From positions 99,501 to 163,500 of the forward strand of contig NZ_CP015506.1 in the NCBI RefSeq assembly GCF_000294775.2: a stretch of 64,000 nt of DNA, read 5' to 3'. Positions 26,106 to 34,300 of the stretch are shown piece after piece (position 1 is the stretch's first letter; each line of letters starts with the position of its first letter). Source of the stretch: Cytobacillus oceanisediminis 2691. Its GTDB lineage: Bacteria; Bacillota; Bacilli; Bacillales; Cytobacillaceae. A program made the translations under genes and the position numbers. The notes beneath the pieces were generated by a model, which made no database searches, had not been told where the DNA came from, and was given only the letters and a program-made list of their open reading frames with translations.

Positions 26106-26141
26106 ACAGAATTTCCCAACACCTTGCTTTTTTTGCAGTTA

Positions 26142-26170
26142 TTGACATGTTTTGGGGTGCGTGTTAAAGT
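26142..26170 (+). promoter_or_regulatory. Sigma-A promoter of rpmG-secE
   Basis: TTGACA at 26142-26147, 17-nt spacer, TAAAGT at 26165-26170. A near-consensus promoter 35 nt upstream of the rpmG ATG. Confidence 0.85.
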
Positions 26171-26204
26171 TTTAAGGGCGTAATGTGACTTAGTAGGTGG
26201 AAAT

Positions 26205-26348
26205 ATGACTAAAAAGGTAATTTTGGCTTGCTCTGTATGTGGTTCCAGAAATTATTCCACTGCGGGCAAAAATGATTCTGCAAGGCTGGAACTGAAGAAG
26301 TTCTGCAGCACATGCAGCGCTCATACGATCCATAAAGAAACAAAGTGA
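26205..26348 (+). CDS. rpmG: Large-subunit ribosomal protein bL33 (zinc form)
   Basis: 47 residues, too short to stand out as an ORF but clear by translation. It begins [17 protein letters not shown] and ends TIHKETK. Two CXXC pairs (C9/C12, C34/C37) make it the zinc-binding, C+ type of L33. GTGG serves as the RBS (TAGGTGG). It lies in front of secE and nusG, the standard order in Firmicutes. A second, zinc-free L33 paralogue is expected elsewhere in such genomes (family knowledge). Confidence 0.95.
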   Translation: MTKKVILACSVCGSRNYSTAGKNDSARLELKKFCSTCSAHTIHKETK

Positions 26349-26483
26349 TTATATAGATAAGAAGTTTGCTCTTTTAATAGCAGAAGCCTGAGCGTTTTAT
26401 GCAGACTGGAAGATTGGTCTGATTTTGAAGCCGCTTTCGCTTCTTGTTAAAGGGTACATCTCTTGAAAGTTGGGGGTTACGAA

Positions 26484-26666
26484 ATGCAGCGCATCGTGAA
26501 TTTTTTCCGTGAAGTTGGCCGGGAAATGAAAAAGGTCAGCTGGCCTAAACGCAAAGAGCTGACAAACTATACTGTTACCGTTCTTGCTACGGTTACGTTC
26601 TTCGCTCTGTTTTTTGCGGTGATTGACCTGGGAATTTCTGAATTGATTCGTTTAATTCTTGAATAA
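26484..26666 (+). CDS. secE: Preprotein translocase subunit SecE
   Basis: 60 residues (B. subtilis 59). An amphipathic N-terminal helix with the conserved EMKKVSWPKRKEL segment is followed by one transmembrane helix (about 34-55). It clamps SecY in the SecYEG channel. ATG 26484 lies behind TTGGGGGT; the in-frame TTG/ATG-like start at 26463 is rejected because the family begins at MQRIVNFF-like sequence. Precedes nusG. Confidence 0.95.
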   Translation: MQRIVNFFREVGREMKKVSWPKRKELTNYTVTVLATVTFFALFFAVIDLGISELIRLILE

Positions 26667-26689
26667 CCCCTGAGTTTCCATGGTATAAT
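26659..26689 (+). promoter_or_regulatory. Extended -10 promoter of nusG
   Basis: TATAAT at 26684-26689 with TGG immediately upstream (extended -10). A weak -35 TTGAAT at 26659-26664 is 19 nt away. It overlaps the secE stop codon. Confidence 0.6.
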
Positions 26690-26716
26690 GGAGAATAACA
26701 CAGGAAACATTTGCAA

Positions 26717-26736
26717 AGCCCGGAAACGGGTTTTTT
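26717..26736 (+). terminator. Terminator or attenuator hairpin in the nusG leader
   Basis: AGCCCG-GAAA-CGGGTT: a 6-bp stem (one G-U) closed by a GNRA tetraloop, running into TTTTTT at 26731-26736. It sits downstream of the nusG promoter, so it either ends secE transcripts only partly or acts as an attenuator in the nusG 5' UTR. Confidence 0.65.
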
Positions 26737-26770
26737 AATTTGGTCAAAAATAATAAATTGTTGAATACAG

Positions 26771-26798
26771 GGAGGGAAGGACGAACAAGTCCTCGTAA
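26771..26798 (+). promoter_or_regulatory. Unusual nusG ribosome-binding site with intervening hairpin
   Basis: The only Shine-Dalgarno match, GGAGGG (26771-26776), is 22 nt before the nusG ATG (26799), far beyond the usual 5-10 nt. The gap contains AGGAC-GAACAA-GTCCT (26778-26793), a 5-bp hairpin. If it folds, six unpaired nucleotides remain, an ordinary spacing. An in-frame TAA directly precedes the ATG, so no earlier start is possible. Confidence 0.7.
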
Positions 26799-27332
26799 AT
26801 GGAAAAGAATTGGTATGTTGTTCACACGTACTCCGGCTATGAAAATAAAGTCAAAGCCAATCTGGAGAAACGTGTTGAATCAATGGGTATGCAAGATAAG
26901 ATCTTCCGCGTGGTAGTTCCGGAAGAAGAAGAAACAGAATTGAAAAACGGCAAGAAAAAAGTAGTGAAGCGCAAAGTCTTCCCTGGTTATGTACTAGTAG
27001 AAATCGTGATGACGGATGATTCCTGGTATGTAGTAAGAAATACTCCGGGTGTAACTGGATTCGTAGGTTCAGCAGGTTCTGGCTCAAAGCCGACTCCACT
27101 ATTGCCGGAAGAAGTTACGAACATCCTTAAGCATATGGGTGTTGAAGAAGCACGCTTTGATATCAACTTTGAGATCGGTGAAACAGTTCAGGTGAAAGAA
27201 GGTCCGTTTGCGAACTTCACAGGCACCATTGAAGATATTGATAAAGATAAGGCGAAGATTAAAGTGCTTGTCAACATGTTTGGCCGTGACACTCCGGTTG
27301 AATTAGATTTTTCACAGATTGAAAAACTGTAA
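26799..27332 (+). CDS. nusG: Transcription elongation and pausing factor NusG
   Basis: 177 residues identical in length to B. subtilis NusG. The NGN domain (1-110, WYVVHTYSGYENKVK start) binds the RNA polymerase clamp. The KOW domain (about 125-177, GPFANFTGTIEDIDKDKAKIKVLVNMFGR) contacts partners and nucleic acid. In B. subtilis NusG promotes sequence-specific pausing at T-rich non-template DNA. Located between secE and rplK as in nearly all Bacilli. The start context is odd: see 26771-26798. Confidence 0.97.
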   Translation: MEKNWYVVHTYSGYENKVKANLEKRVESMGMQDKIFRVVVPEEEETELKNGKKKVVKRKVFPGYVLVEIVMTDDSWYVVRNTPGVTGFVGSAGSGSKPTPLLPEEVTNILKHMGVEEARFDINFEIGETVQVKEGPFANFTGTIEDIDKDKAKIKVLVNMFGRDTPVELDFSQIEKL

Positions 27333-27377
27333 GAAGCAGTCTGCTGAAAGTACTTTTATATATCTTTGTAAAAAAAC

Positions 27378-27406
27378 TTGAAATTGCCTTTGAAAAGTGA
27401 TAATAT
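27378..27406 (+). promoter_or_regulatory. Sigma-A promoter of rplK-rplA
   Basis: TTGAAA at 27378-27383, 17-nt spacer, TAATAT at 27401-27406. The ~130-nt leader that follows contains a small hairpin GTCTC-GGACAAA-GAGAC around 27422-27438. Confidence 0.8.
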
Positions 27407-27541
27407 TTCAAAGGTCAGTATGTCTCGGACAAAGAGACTGGACAATTGTTAAAAGTTCTTTATCTTAATATAAAGACTATAAGTTGAGTGGGAGGGAATT
27501 TTCCCTATTACCACATCACGGACTTTAAGGAGGTGTGTCTC

Positions 27542-27967
27542 GTGGCTAAAAAAGTAATCAAACTTGTAAAGCTGCAAATCCCTGCAGGTAAAGCAAACCC
27601 TGCACCACCAGTAGGACCGGCACTAGGTCAAGCAGGTGTTAACATCATGGGATTCTGTAAGGAATTTAACGCTCGCACAGCTGAACAAGCTGGCTTAATC
27701 ATTCCTGTTGAAATCACGGTTTTTGAAGACCGTTCATTTACATTTATTACGAAAACTCCTCCTGCTGCAGTTCTTCTTAAGAAAGCGGCTGGAATCGAGT
27801 CTGGTTCTGGTGAACCAAACCGTAATAAAGTAGCAACAGTCAAGCGTGACAAGGTACGCGAGATTGCTGAAACAAAGATGCCTGATCTAAACGCTGCTAG
27901 TGTAGAAGCTGCAATGCGTATGGTTGAAGGTACTGCACGCAGCATGGGTATCGTTATCGAGGACTAA
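27542..27967 (+). CDS. rplK: Large-subunit ribosomal protein uL11
   Basis: 141 residues, as in B. subtilis. It binds the GTPase-associated centre of 23S rRNA and is needed for (p)ppGpp synthesis by Rel and for thiostrepton action. The proline-rich N-terminal domain ([24 protein letters not shown]) and C-terminal rRNA-binding domain are complete. GTG start at 27542 after AAGGAGGTG. It is separated from rplA by 281 nt that hold a hairpin repeat, which is unusual for this two-gene operon. Confidence 0.97.
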   Translation: MAKKVIKLVKLQIPAGKANPAPPVGPALGQAGVNIMGFCKEFNARTAEQAGLIIPVEITVFEDRSFTFITKTPPAAVLLKKAAGIESGSGEPNRNKVATVKRDKVREIAETKMPDLNAASVEAAMRMVEGTARSMGIVIED

Positions 27968-28036
27968 TCCATGCACGAAGCAGATTTAGGGATGAGGTTG
28001 CGACGCTGAATTTTGTTTCACTCGCAACCTTTGTTC

Positions 28037-28078
28037 TGTCTAGAGCAGGCGCCTTTGACCGAGGCGCCTCCGCTTTTA
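28037..28078 (+). repeat. Internally deleted copy of the hairpin repeat
   Basis: This 42-bp segment starts TGTCTAG, reads through AGGCGCC and ends with the same 23 bases as the full element immediately downstream (28056-28078 equals 28178-28200). It looks like the two ends of the element joined without the central hairpin. Confidence 0.6.
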
Positions 28079-28079
28079 G

Positions 28080-28200
28080 TGTCTAGCTGCGGCGCCTAGC
28101 CCCTCGAGTCATAAGCTAATCCTCCCGGAAAGGTAAAGATCACCTTTCAGTGAGGCTCGTCTTATGCTTGTCGGGGCTGACCGAGGCGCCTCCGCTTTTA
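28080..28200 (+). repeat. Full-length hairpin repeat element in the rplK-rplA spacer
   Basis: 121 bp starting TGTCTAGCTGCGGCGCC and ending GGCGCCTCCGCTTTTA. It folds into a long nested hairpin: AGCCCC 28098-28103 with GGGGCT 28173-28178, CATAAG 28110-28115 with CTTATG 28161-28166, and GAAAGGT 28128-28134 with ACCTTTC 28142-28148. The T-rich end after the stem makes it terminator-like in the direction of rplA. The ends match the element in both 23S-5S spacers in reverse. No ORF. Confidence 0.7.
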
Positions 28201-28248
28201 CTCGTGGGAGGTTATTCCGCTAAAACCACAATCAAGGAGGAAATAAAA

Positions 28249-28947
28249 ATGGCTAAAAAAGGTAAGAAATACGCAGAAGCTGTGAAGCTTGTTGATTCTT
28301 CAAAAGCTTACCCAATTGCTGAGGCGATTGAACTTGCGAAGAAAACTAATTTTGCAAAATTTGATGCAACTGTTGAGGTAGCATTCCGTCTAGGAGTTGA
28401 CCCTAAGAAAGCTGACCAGCAAATCCGTGGAGCAGTTGTTCTTCCAAACGGAACTGGTAAAACTCAGCGCGTTCTTGTTTTCGCTAAGGGTGAAAAAGCG
28501 AAAGAAGCAGAAGCTGCTGGAGCAGATTTCGTAGGTGATTCTGAATACATCAACAAAATCAGCCAAGGCTGGTTCGACTTTGATGTAATCGTTGCTACAC
28601 CTGACATGATGGGTGAAGTTGGTAAACTTGGCCGCGTATTAGGACCTAAAGGCTTAATGCCAAACCCTAAGACTGGCACAGTTACTTTTGACGTTCAAAA
28701 AGCAGTTAACGAAATCAAAGCAGGTAAAGTTGAATACCGTGTTGACAAAGCTGGTAACATCCACGTGCCAATCGGTAAAGTATCTTTCGAAGACGAAAAG
28801 CTTGTTGAAAACTTCAACACTATTTTCGATACAATGATGAAAGTGAAGCCTGCTGCTGCTAAAGGAACTTACATGAAGAACGTTTCTGTTACTTCTACTA
28901 TGGGACCTGGCGTAAAAGTAGATCCTTCATCTGTTGCAGTAAAATAA
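28249..28947 (+). CDS. rplA: Large-subunit ribosomal protein uL1
   Basis: 232 residues, same as B. subtilis. It forms the L1 stalk that moves E-site tRNA, and can repress its own mRNA in some bacteria. ATG 28249 follows AAGGAGGAAA; the in-frame start at 28150 would translate the repeat element and is rejected. The conserved [14 protein letters not shown] segment is present. Whether it depends on readthrough of the repeat from the rplK promoter or has its own promoter cannot be decided by eye. Confidence 0.97.
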   Translation: MAKKGKKYAEAVKLVDSSKAYPIAEAIELAKKTNFAKFDATVEVAFRLGVDPKKADQQIRGAVVLPNGTGKTQRVLVFAKGEKAKEAEAAGADFVGDSEYINKISQGWFDFDVIVATPDMMGEVGKLGRVLGPKGLMPNPKTGTVTFDVQKAVNEIKAGKVEYRVDKAGNIHVPIGKVSFEDEKLVENFNTIFDTMMKVKPAAAKGTYMKNVSVTSTMGPGVKVDPSSVAVK

Positions 28948-28953
28948 TAACAA

Positions 28954-28982
28954 TTGACATTCTAAAATACATGCTGTAATAT
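28954..28982 (+). promoter_or_regulatory. Sigma-A promoter of rplJ-rplL
   Basis: TTGACA at 28954-28959, 17-nt spacer, TAATAT at 28977-28982. A near-consensus promoter directly after rplA, feeding the L10 leader. Confidence 0.88.
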
Positions 28983-29009
28983 GTATTTTGTTGTTAAAAT
29001 ATAATAACA

Positions 29010-29128
29010 TTTGTGCCGTAGACAGCAGGTGCTTAATTGCTTAATTTCCTGCCGAGGTATTACGATAGAATTGCTTTTTCTTGCTATTGTATACTTCCTC
29101 CATGTCTGCAAAGTCGTGGAGGTTTTTT
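29010..29128 (+). ncRNA. L10 leader RNA (autoregulatory)
   Basis: The segment GTGCCGTAGACAGCAGGTGC ... CCTGCCGAGGT matches the L10-binding leader known upstream of rplJ in Bacilli (Rfam L10_leader). It ends in a terminator, CCTCCA 29097-29102 with TGGAGG 29117-29122 followed by six T. L10 or the L10-L12 complex is expected to bind and favour termination. Start site inferred from the promoter at 28954-28982. Confidence 0.85.
29097..29128 (+). terminator. L10-leader terminator
   Basis: CCTCCA / TGGAGG stem with a 14-nt loop that itself contains TGTCTGCA, then TTTTTT. It is 42 nt before the rplJ ATG, so it controls expression of rplJ-rplL. Confidence 0.88.
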
Positions 29129-29170
29129 ATTGGACGGTATGAATGTAGAAATTCTACAGGAGGTGTAAGG

Positions 29171-29671
29171 ATGAGCAGCGTTATCGAACAAAAGAAACAA
29201 ATCGTAGAAGAAATTGCTGATAAGCTTAAATCAAGTTTATCAACAGTTGTTGTTGACTACCGTGGTCTTACTGTTGCTGAAGTTACTGAACTTCGTAAAC
29301 AGCTTCGTGAAGCTGGCGTGGAATTCAAAGTATACAAGAATTCAATGACTCGCCGTGCTGCTGAAGCTGCTGAACTTTCGGGTTTAAACGAAGCTTTAAC
29401 TGGACCTAACGCAATCGCGTTCAGCACAGAAGATGTAGTTGCTCCAGCGAAAATCCTTAATGATTTCGCGAAAAAGCATGAAGCACTTGAAATTAAAGCA
29501 GGTGTAATCGAAGGAAATGTCGCTTCAGTAGAAGATATCAAAGCTCTTGCTGAACTACCATCACGCGAAGGCTTGCTTTCTATGCTACTCAGCGTACTTC
29601 AAGCACCTATCCGCAATCTTGCTCTTGCTGCAAAAGCTGTTGCAGATCAAAAAGAAGAACAAGGCGCGTAA
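29171..29671 (+). CDS. rplJ: Large-subunit ribosomal protein uL10
   Basis: 166 residues as in B. subtilis. The N-terminal globular domain binds 23S rRNA at the stalk base. The C-terminal helix carries L12 dimers. ATG 29171 is behind AGGAGGTG; a longer in-frame ORF from 29081 would run through the leader terminator. Regulated by the L10 leader just upstream. Confidence 0.97.
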   Translation: MSSVIEQKKQIVEEIADKLKSSLSTVVVDYRGLTVAEVTELRKQLREAGVEFKVYKNSMTRRAAEAAELSGLNEALTGPNAIAFSTEDVVAPAKILNDFAKKHEALEIKAGVIEGNVASVEDIKALAELPSREGLLSMLLSVLQAPIRNLALAAKAVADQKEEQGA

Positions 29672-29728
29672 GTTGATTTTAGCGTTAAACTAATAGATTC
29701 AAACCAAAAATAAGGAGGAAACATAATC

Positions 29729-30094
29729 ATGACTAAAGAACAAATCATTGAAGCAGTTAAAAATATGACTGTTTTAGAACTTAACGACTTAGTAAAAGCT
29801 ATCGAAGAAGAATTTGGTGTAACTGCTGCTGCTCCTGTAGCTGTAATGGGCGGAGCTGCTGGTGGAGACGCTGCTGCTGAGAAAACTGAATTTGACGTTG
29901 TTCTTGCTTCTGCAGGCGACCAAAAAATCAAAGTTATCAAAGTGGTACGTGAAATCACAGGTCTTGGACTTAAAGAAGCAAAAGAACTTGTTGACAACAC
30001 TCCAAAAGCTCTTAAAGAAGGCGTTTCTAAAGAAGAAGCTGAAGAAGTTAAAGCTAAGCTTGAAGAAGTTGGAGCTGGCGTTGAAGTTAAGTAA
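29729..30094 (+). CDS. rplL: Large-subunit ribosomal protein bL12 (L7/L12)
   Basis: 121 residues. Acidic stalk protein present in several copies per ribosome. It recruits EF-Tu, EF-G and IF2 through its C-terminal domain ([33 protein letters not shown]). An alanine/glycine-rich hinge lies around 35-52. Very strong RBS (TAAGGAGGAAA) fits the need for excess over L10. It is followed by a terminator at 30107. Confidence 0.97.
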   Translation: MTKEQIIEAVKNMTVLELNDLVKAIEEEFGVTAAAPVAVMGGAAGGDAAAEKTEFDVVLASAGDQKIKVIKVVREITGLGLKEAKELVDNTPKALKEGVSKEEAEEVKAKLEEVGAGVEVK

Positions 30095-30106
30095 TAACAT
30101 TTATGA

Positions 30107-30134
30107 AAAGTCCGCTGCTTAAGCGGGCTTTTTG
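30107..30134 (+). terminator. Terminator of the rplJ-rplL unit
   Basis: AAAGTCCGCT 30107-30116 pairs with AGCGGGCTTT 30122-30131 around a 5-nt loop, followed by TTTGTTTTG. It lies 12 nt after the rplL stop. Confidence 0.88.
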
Positions 30135-30171
30135 TTTTGCTGTAAAATCTATAACTTTAATCTGAAGGTAC

Positions 30172-30288
30172 TGTCCAGCTAAACAAGGAACGCTTCGTCA
30201 GCTTTATCATCGTACGACTAAAAGCATCGTGTTACGGAGGAGCCTGTTCCCTCGAGGTGTCGGGGAAGGGAAGGGCGCTTCTGCTTTT
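30172..30288 (+). repeat. Diverged member of the hairpin repeat family
   Basis: 117 bp beginning TGTCCAGCT and ending GGGCGCTTCTGCTTTT, the same end pattern and near-equal length as 28080-28200, with a different interior. The GTGTCGGGG near 30258 resembles the element's TGTCGGGGCTGA arm. Stem pairing is weaker (GGAAC near 30187 with GTTCC near 30246). It fills most of the 301-nt gap between rplL and ybxB. Confidence 0.45.
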
Positions 30289-30299
30289 CTGTTTACTTT

Positions 30300-30328
30300 T
30301 TGCTTTTTGATGGGCAATCCTATATAAT
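30300..30328 (+). promoter_or_regulatory. Probable promoter of ybxB
   Basis: TTGCTT at 30300-30305, 17-nt spacer, TATAAT at 30323-30328, directly after the repeat-like element. Confidence 0.65.
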
Positions 30329-30395
30329 TCCTTCGAAACCACTTAATTGTGATTCTTCTATTTTCTTCTTATATATTCTCCCTGGAGGTGATTTC

Positions 30396-30998
30396 ATGTC
30401 TGAACACTACTATTCCCAAACGCAAAAAGTTGAAAGCAGCCCTAAAACCTGGAGTTATACTCTAAAGGAGTATCCATTCCGATTTAAAACAGATAATGGT
30501 GTTTTTTCAAAGGGTGAAGTGGATTTTGGTTCAAGGTTATTAATTGAGACTTTTGAAGAGCCGGAAGCTGAAGGTAACATTCTCGATGTAGGCTGCGGAT
30601 ACGGGCCCATTGGGCTGACTGCAGCAAAGCTGATGCCTGAACGGACAGTTCATATGGTTGATGTAAATGAGAGGGCGCTTGGACTTGCGAAAGAAAATGC
30701 TGAATTGAACGGCATTAAAAATGTGCAAATCTATGAAAGTGACCGCCTTGAAAATACAAAAGGAAATAAGTTTGCGGCCATTCTGACAAACCCGCCGATC
30801 CGCGCCGGGAAAAAGGTTGTTCATGATATATTTGAACAAAGTTTTCATTCGCTGATTTCTGGAGGTGAGCTATGGGTTGTCATCCAGAAAAAGCAGGGTG
30901 CACCATCTGCCATAGATAAACTGACAGAGTTATTCGGTGAAGTAGAGACAGCAGAAAAGAAAAAAGGCTATTTTATTTTAAGAGCAAAAAAAGATTGA
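30396..30998 (+). CDS. ybxB: RsmC/RlmG-like class I methyltransferase YbxB
   Basis: 200 residues (B. subtilis YbxB about 201). A single Rossmann domain with the SAM-binding motif LDVGCGYGPIGL (63-74) and the NPP motif TNPPIRAGKK (131-140), typical of N2-guanine rRNA methyltransferases such as RsmC. The N-terminal duplicated domain of E. coli RsmC is absent. The exact rRNA target is not known from sequence. ATG 30396 follows CTGGAGGTG. It is conserved between rplL and rpoB in Bacilli. Its stop overlaps the rpoB promoter. Confidence 0.9.
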   Translation: MSEHYYSQTQKVESSPKTWSYTLKEYPFRFKTDNGVFSKGEVDFGSRLLIETFEEPEAEGNILDVGCGYGPIGLTAAKLMPERTVHMVDVNERALGLAKENAELNGIKNVQIYESDRLENTKGNKFAAILTNPPIRAGKKVVHDIFEQSFHSLISGGELWVVIQKKQGAPSAIDKLTELFGEVETAEKKKGYFILRAKKD

Positions 30999-31023
30999 CT
31001 TGACTTTTTTGCTATGATAGTAT
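30995..31023 (+). promoter_or_regulatory. Sigma-A promoter of rpoB
   Basis: TTGACT at 30995-31000, 17-nt spacer, TAGTAT at 31018-31023. Alternative pairings (TTGACT 31000-31005 with TAAAAT 31026) are less well spaced. It predicts an rpoB leader of about 340 nt. Confidence 0.65.
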
Positions 31024-31371
31024 TGTAAAATGCCAACATATTATATTTCTATTTATAACTAAATTTATCTAATAGTTGTATAAATTTGGTTTTAATGGGA
31101 AAGCTAACAAAATAATAGTCGTATTGTGAAAATGTGGTTTTTGAAGTGAAAACCCTTTTTCTTTTTGTCTTATAAGAATGGAGGTTTGGCTTATGTCCCT
31201 GTACTTTTTCGGGAAAAGTCCAGCTTCTAAGCCAGTTCGCTGGCGGCACTTTGCGCCATCGGTTCCGGCTCTTTTGCTTGTTGCCGATAGGCAGGCGCTC
31301 TATAGCTTTTCTTATAAGATGATATAAATTGCTATTAGCAACAATAACGCTTGATTTGAGGGGTGAATCAG
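31024..31371 (+). other. Long rpoB leader with structured section
   Basis: About 350 nt without an ORF. The first half is AT-rich. From 31190 to 31315 it becomes GC-rich with hairpins, for example TACTTTTTCGGGAAAAGTC around 31202-31220 and GCCAG-TTC-GCTGGC around 31231-31244. The section 31218-31310 (GTCCAGCTTC ... GGCGCTCTATAGCTTTT) has ends reminiscent of the hairpin repeat family, though weakly. There is no poly-T after a strong stem, so transcription probably continues. Confidence 0.5.
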
Positions 31372-34300
31372 TTGACAGGTCAACTAGTTCAGTATGGACG
31401 ACACCGCCAACGTAGAAGTTACGCACGAATCAGTGAAGTTTTAGAATTACCAAATCTAATCGAAATCCAAACCTCTTCTTATCAATGGTTTCTTGATGAG
31501 GGTTTACGAGAAATGTTCCATGATATTTCTCCGATTGAAGACTTTACTGGTAATTTGTCGCTTGAATTTATTGATTACAGCCTTGGCGAACCAAAATATT
31601 CCGTTGAGGAATCGAAAGAACGAGATGTTACATATTCTGCACCTTTACGTGTGAAAGTGCGTCTTGTAAACAAAGAAACAGGCGAAGTTAAAGACCAGGA
31701 TGTCTTTATGGGTGACTTCCCGCTTATGACAGAGACAGGTACGTTCGTTATTAACGGAGCGGAACGTGTCATTGTATCCCAGTTAGTACGTTCACCGAGC
31801 GTATATTTCAGTGGAAAGCTTGATAAAAACGGGAAAAAAGGCTTTACAGCAACCGTAATCCCGAACCGCGGCGCTTGGCTTGAGTATGAAACAGATGCCA
31901 AAGACGTCGTATACGTCAGAATAGATCGTACTCGGAAACTGCCCGTTACGGTTCTTTTGCGTGCACTTGGGTTCGGCTCTGATCAAGAGATCATCGATTT
32001 GATTGGAGACAACGAGTACATTCGCAACACTCTTGAAAAAGATAATACTGAAAGTACAGAGAAAGCGCTGCTTGAAATTTATGAGCGCCTTCGTCCGGGC
32101 GAACCGCCAACGGTTGAAAATGCGAAAAGCTTGCTTGTCTCAAGGTTTTTCGATCCAAAGCGCTATGACCTGGCGAATGTTGGACGCTATAAGATCAATA
32201 AGAAGCTTCATATCAAAAATCGCCTGTTCGGTCAAAAACTGGCTGAAACGCTTGTGGATCCAGAAACTGGCGAAATCATTGCGGAAAAAGGCGTTACGCT
32301 TGACCGCCGCACTTTAGACCGGATCCTTCCTAACCTGGAGAAGGATATCGGCTTTAAAACCGTAAGCCTTTTAGGCGGAGTTGTAGATGATGAAGTGCTG
32401 CTTCAGTCTATTAAGATTTACGCGCCTAATGAAGATGGCGAAAAAGTCATCAATGTAATTGGCAATGCTTATGTTGAAGAAGCAGTGAAAAACATTTCAC
32501 CTTCTGACATCATTGCTTCAATCAGTTATTTCTTTAACCTTCTGCACTCTGTAGGAGATACAGATGATATCGACCATCTTGGAAACAGACGTCTTCGTTC
32601 AGTCGGAGAACTATTGCAGAACCAGTTCCGCATCGGTCTTTCCCGTATGGAGCGTGTGGTCCGCGAGAGAATGTCCATCCAGGATACAAATACCATTACG
32701 CCTCAGCAGCTGATTAATATCCGTCCTGTTATTGCGTCAATTAAAGAGTTCTTTGGAAGCTCGCAGTTGTCCCAGTTCATGGACCAGACAAATCCGCTCG
32801 CTGAACTGACACATAAACGCCGTCTTTCTGCGTTAGGACCTGGTGGTCTGACACGTGAACGTGCCGGCTTCGAAGTACGTGACGTTCACTACTCTCACTA
32901 TGGCCGTATGTGTCCGATTGAAACGCCGGAGGGACCAAACATCGGTTTGATTAACTCCTTATCTTCATTTGCGAAGGTAAACCGTTTCGGATTTATCGAA
33001 ACACCGTATCGCCGAATTGACCCTGAGACCGGAAAAGTTACATCCCGCATCGACTATCTGACAGCTGATGAAGAGGATAACTATGTAGTGGCCCAGGCGA
33101 ATGCACTTCTTGGTGACGATGGCTCATTCCTTGACGAAGAAGTAGTTGCCCGTTTCAAAGGTGAAAACACAGTTGTGAAGCGAGACCGTGTTGACTACAT
33201 GGATGTATCGCCTAAACAGGTAGTTTCTGCTGCGACGGCATGTATCCCATTCCTGGAAAACGATGACTCCAACCGTGCCCTGATGGGAGCGAACATGCAG
33301 CGTCAGGCTGTGCCTTTGATGCAGCCGGAAGCGCCAAGAGTTGGTACTGGTATGGAATATGTATCAGGTAAAGACTCAGGTGCTGCAGTCATCTGTAAGC
33401 ATGAGGGGATCGTTGAGCACGTAGAAGCTCGCGAAGTTTGGGTTCGCCGCATTCAAAACGTGGATGGCCAGGAAGTTAAAGGCGATCTTGATAAATACAG
33501 AATGCTTAAATTCATCCGTTCCAACCAGGGAACTTGCTACAACCAGCGCCCAATCGTTGCTGTAGGCAACCGTGTAACTAAAGGAGAAATCCTTGCTGAC
33601 GGACCTTCCATGGAACTTGGTGAATTAGCGCTTGGACGCAACGTTCTCGTCGCGTTTATGACATGGGATGGATATAACTACGAGGATGCGATCATTATGA
33701 GTGAGCGCCTCGTAAAAGATGATGTTTATACATCTATCCATATTGAAGAATATGAATCAGAATCACGCGATACAAAGCTTGGACCTGAAGAGATCACAAG
33801 AGATATCCCTAACGTTGGGGAAGATGCACTGCGCAATCTGGACGAACGCGGAATTATCCGCACAGGTGCGGAAGTAAAAGATGGCGACCTTCTTGTTGGT
33901 AAAGTAACTCCTAAAGGGGTAACGGAACTAACAGCTGAAGAACGGCTATTGCACGCAATCTTTGGTGAAAAAGCTCGTGAAGTCCGCGATACTTCCCTTC
34001 GTGTGCCACACGGCGGCGGCGGTATCGTACTCGATGTTAAAGTATTTAACAGAGAAGATGGAGATGAGCTTCCTCCAGGTGTTAACCAGCTTGTGCGTGT
34101 ATATATCGTTCAGAAGCGTAAAATCTCTGAAGGTGACAAGATGGCCGGACGCCACGGTAACAAAGGTGTTATCTCCCGTATTTTACCGGAAGAAGACATG
34201 CCTTACCTGCCGGATGGCACCCCAGTAGACATCATGTTAAACCCTCTCGGGGTTCCATCGCGTATGAACATCGGACAGGTGCTTGAGCTTCACCTTGGTA

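Noticed and set aside
28037..28200. CRISPR array
   Set aside because: Only two direct repeats with one spacer-like interval that is itself a hairpin, and no cas genes; it is a structured repeat, not CRISPR.
28150..28248. Longer L1 (RplA) start or a small peptide gene in the rplK-rplA spacer
   Set aside because: The reading frame is through the hairpin repeat, with no RBS; rplA begins at the ATG behind AAGGAGG.
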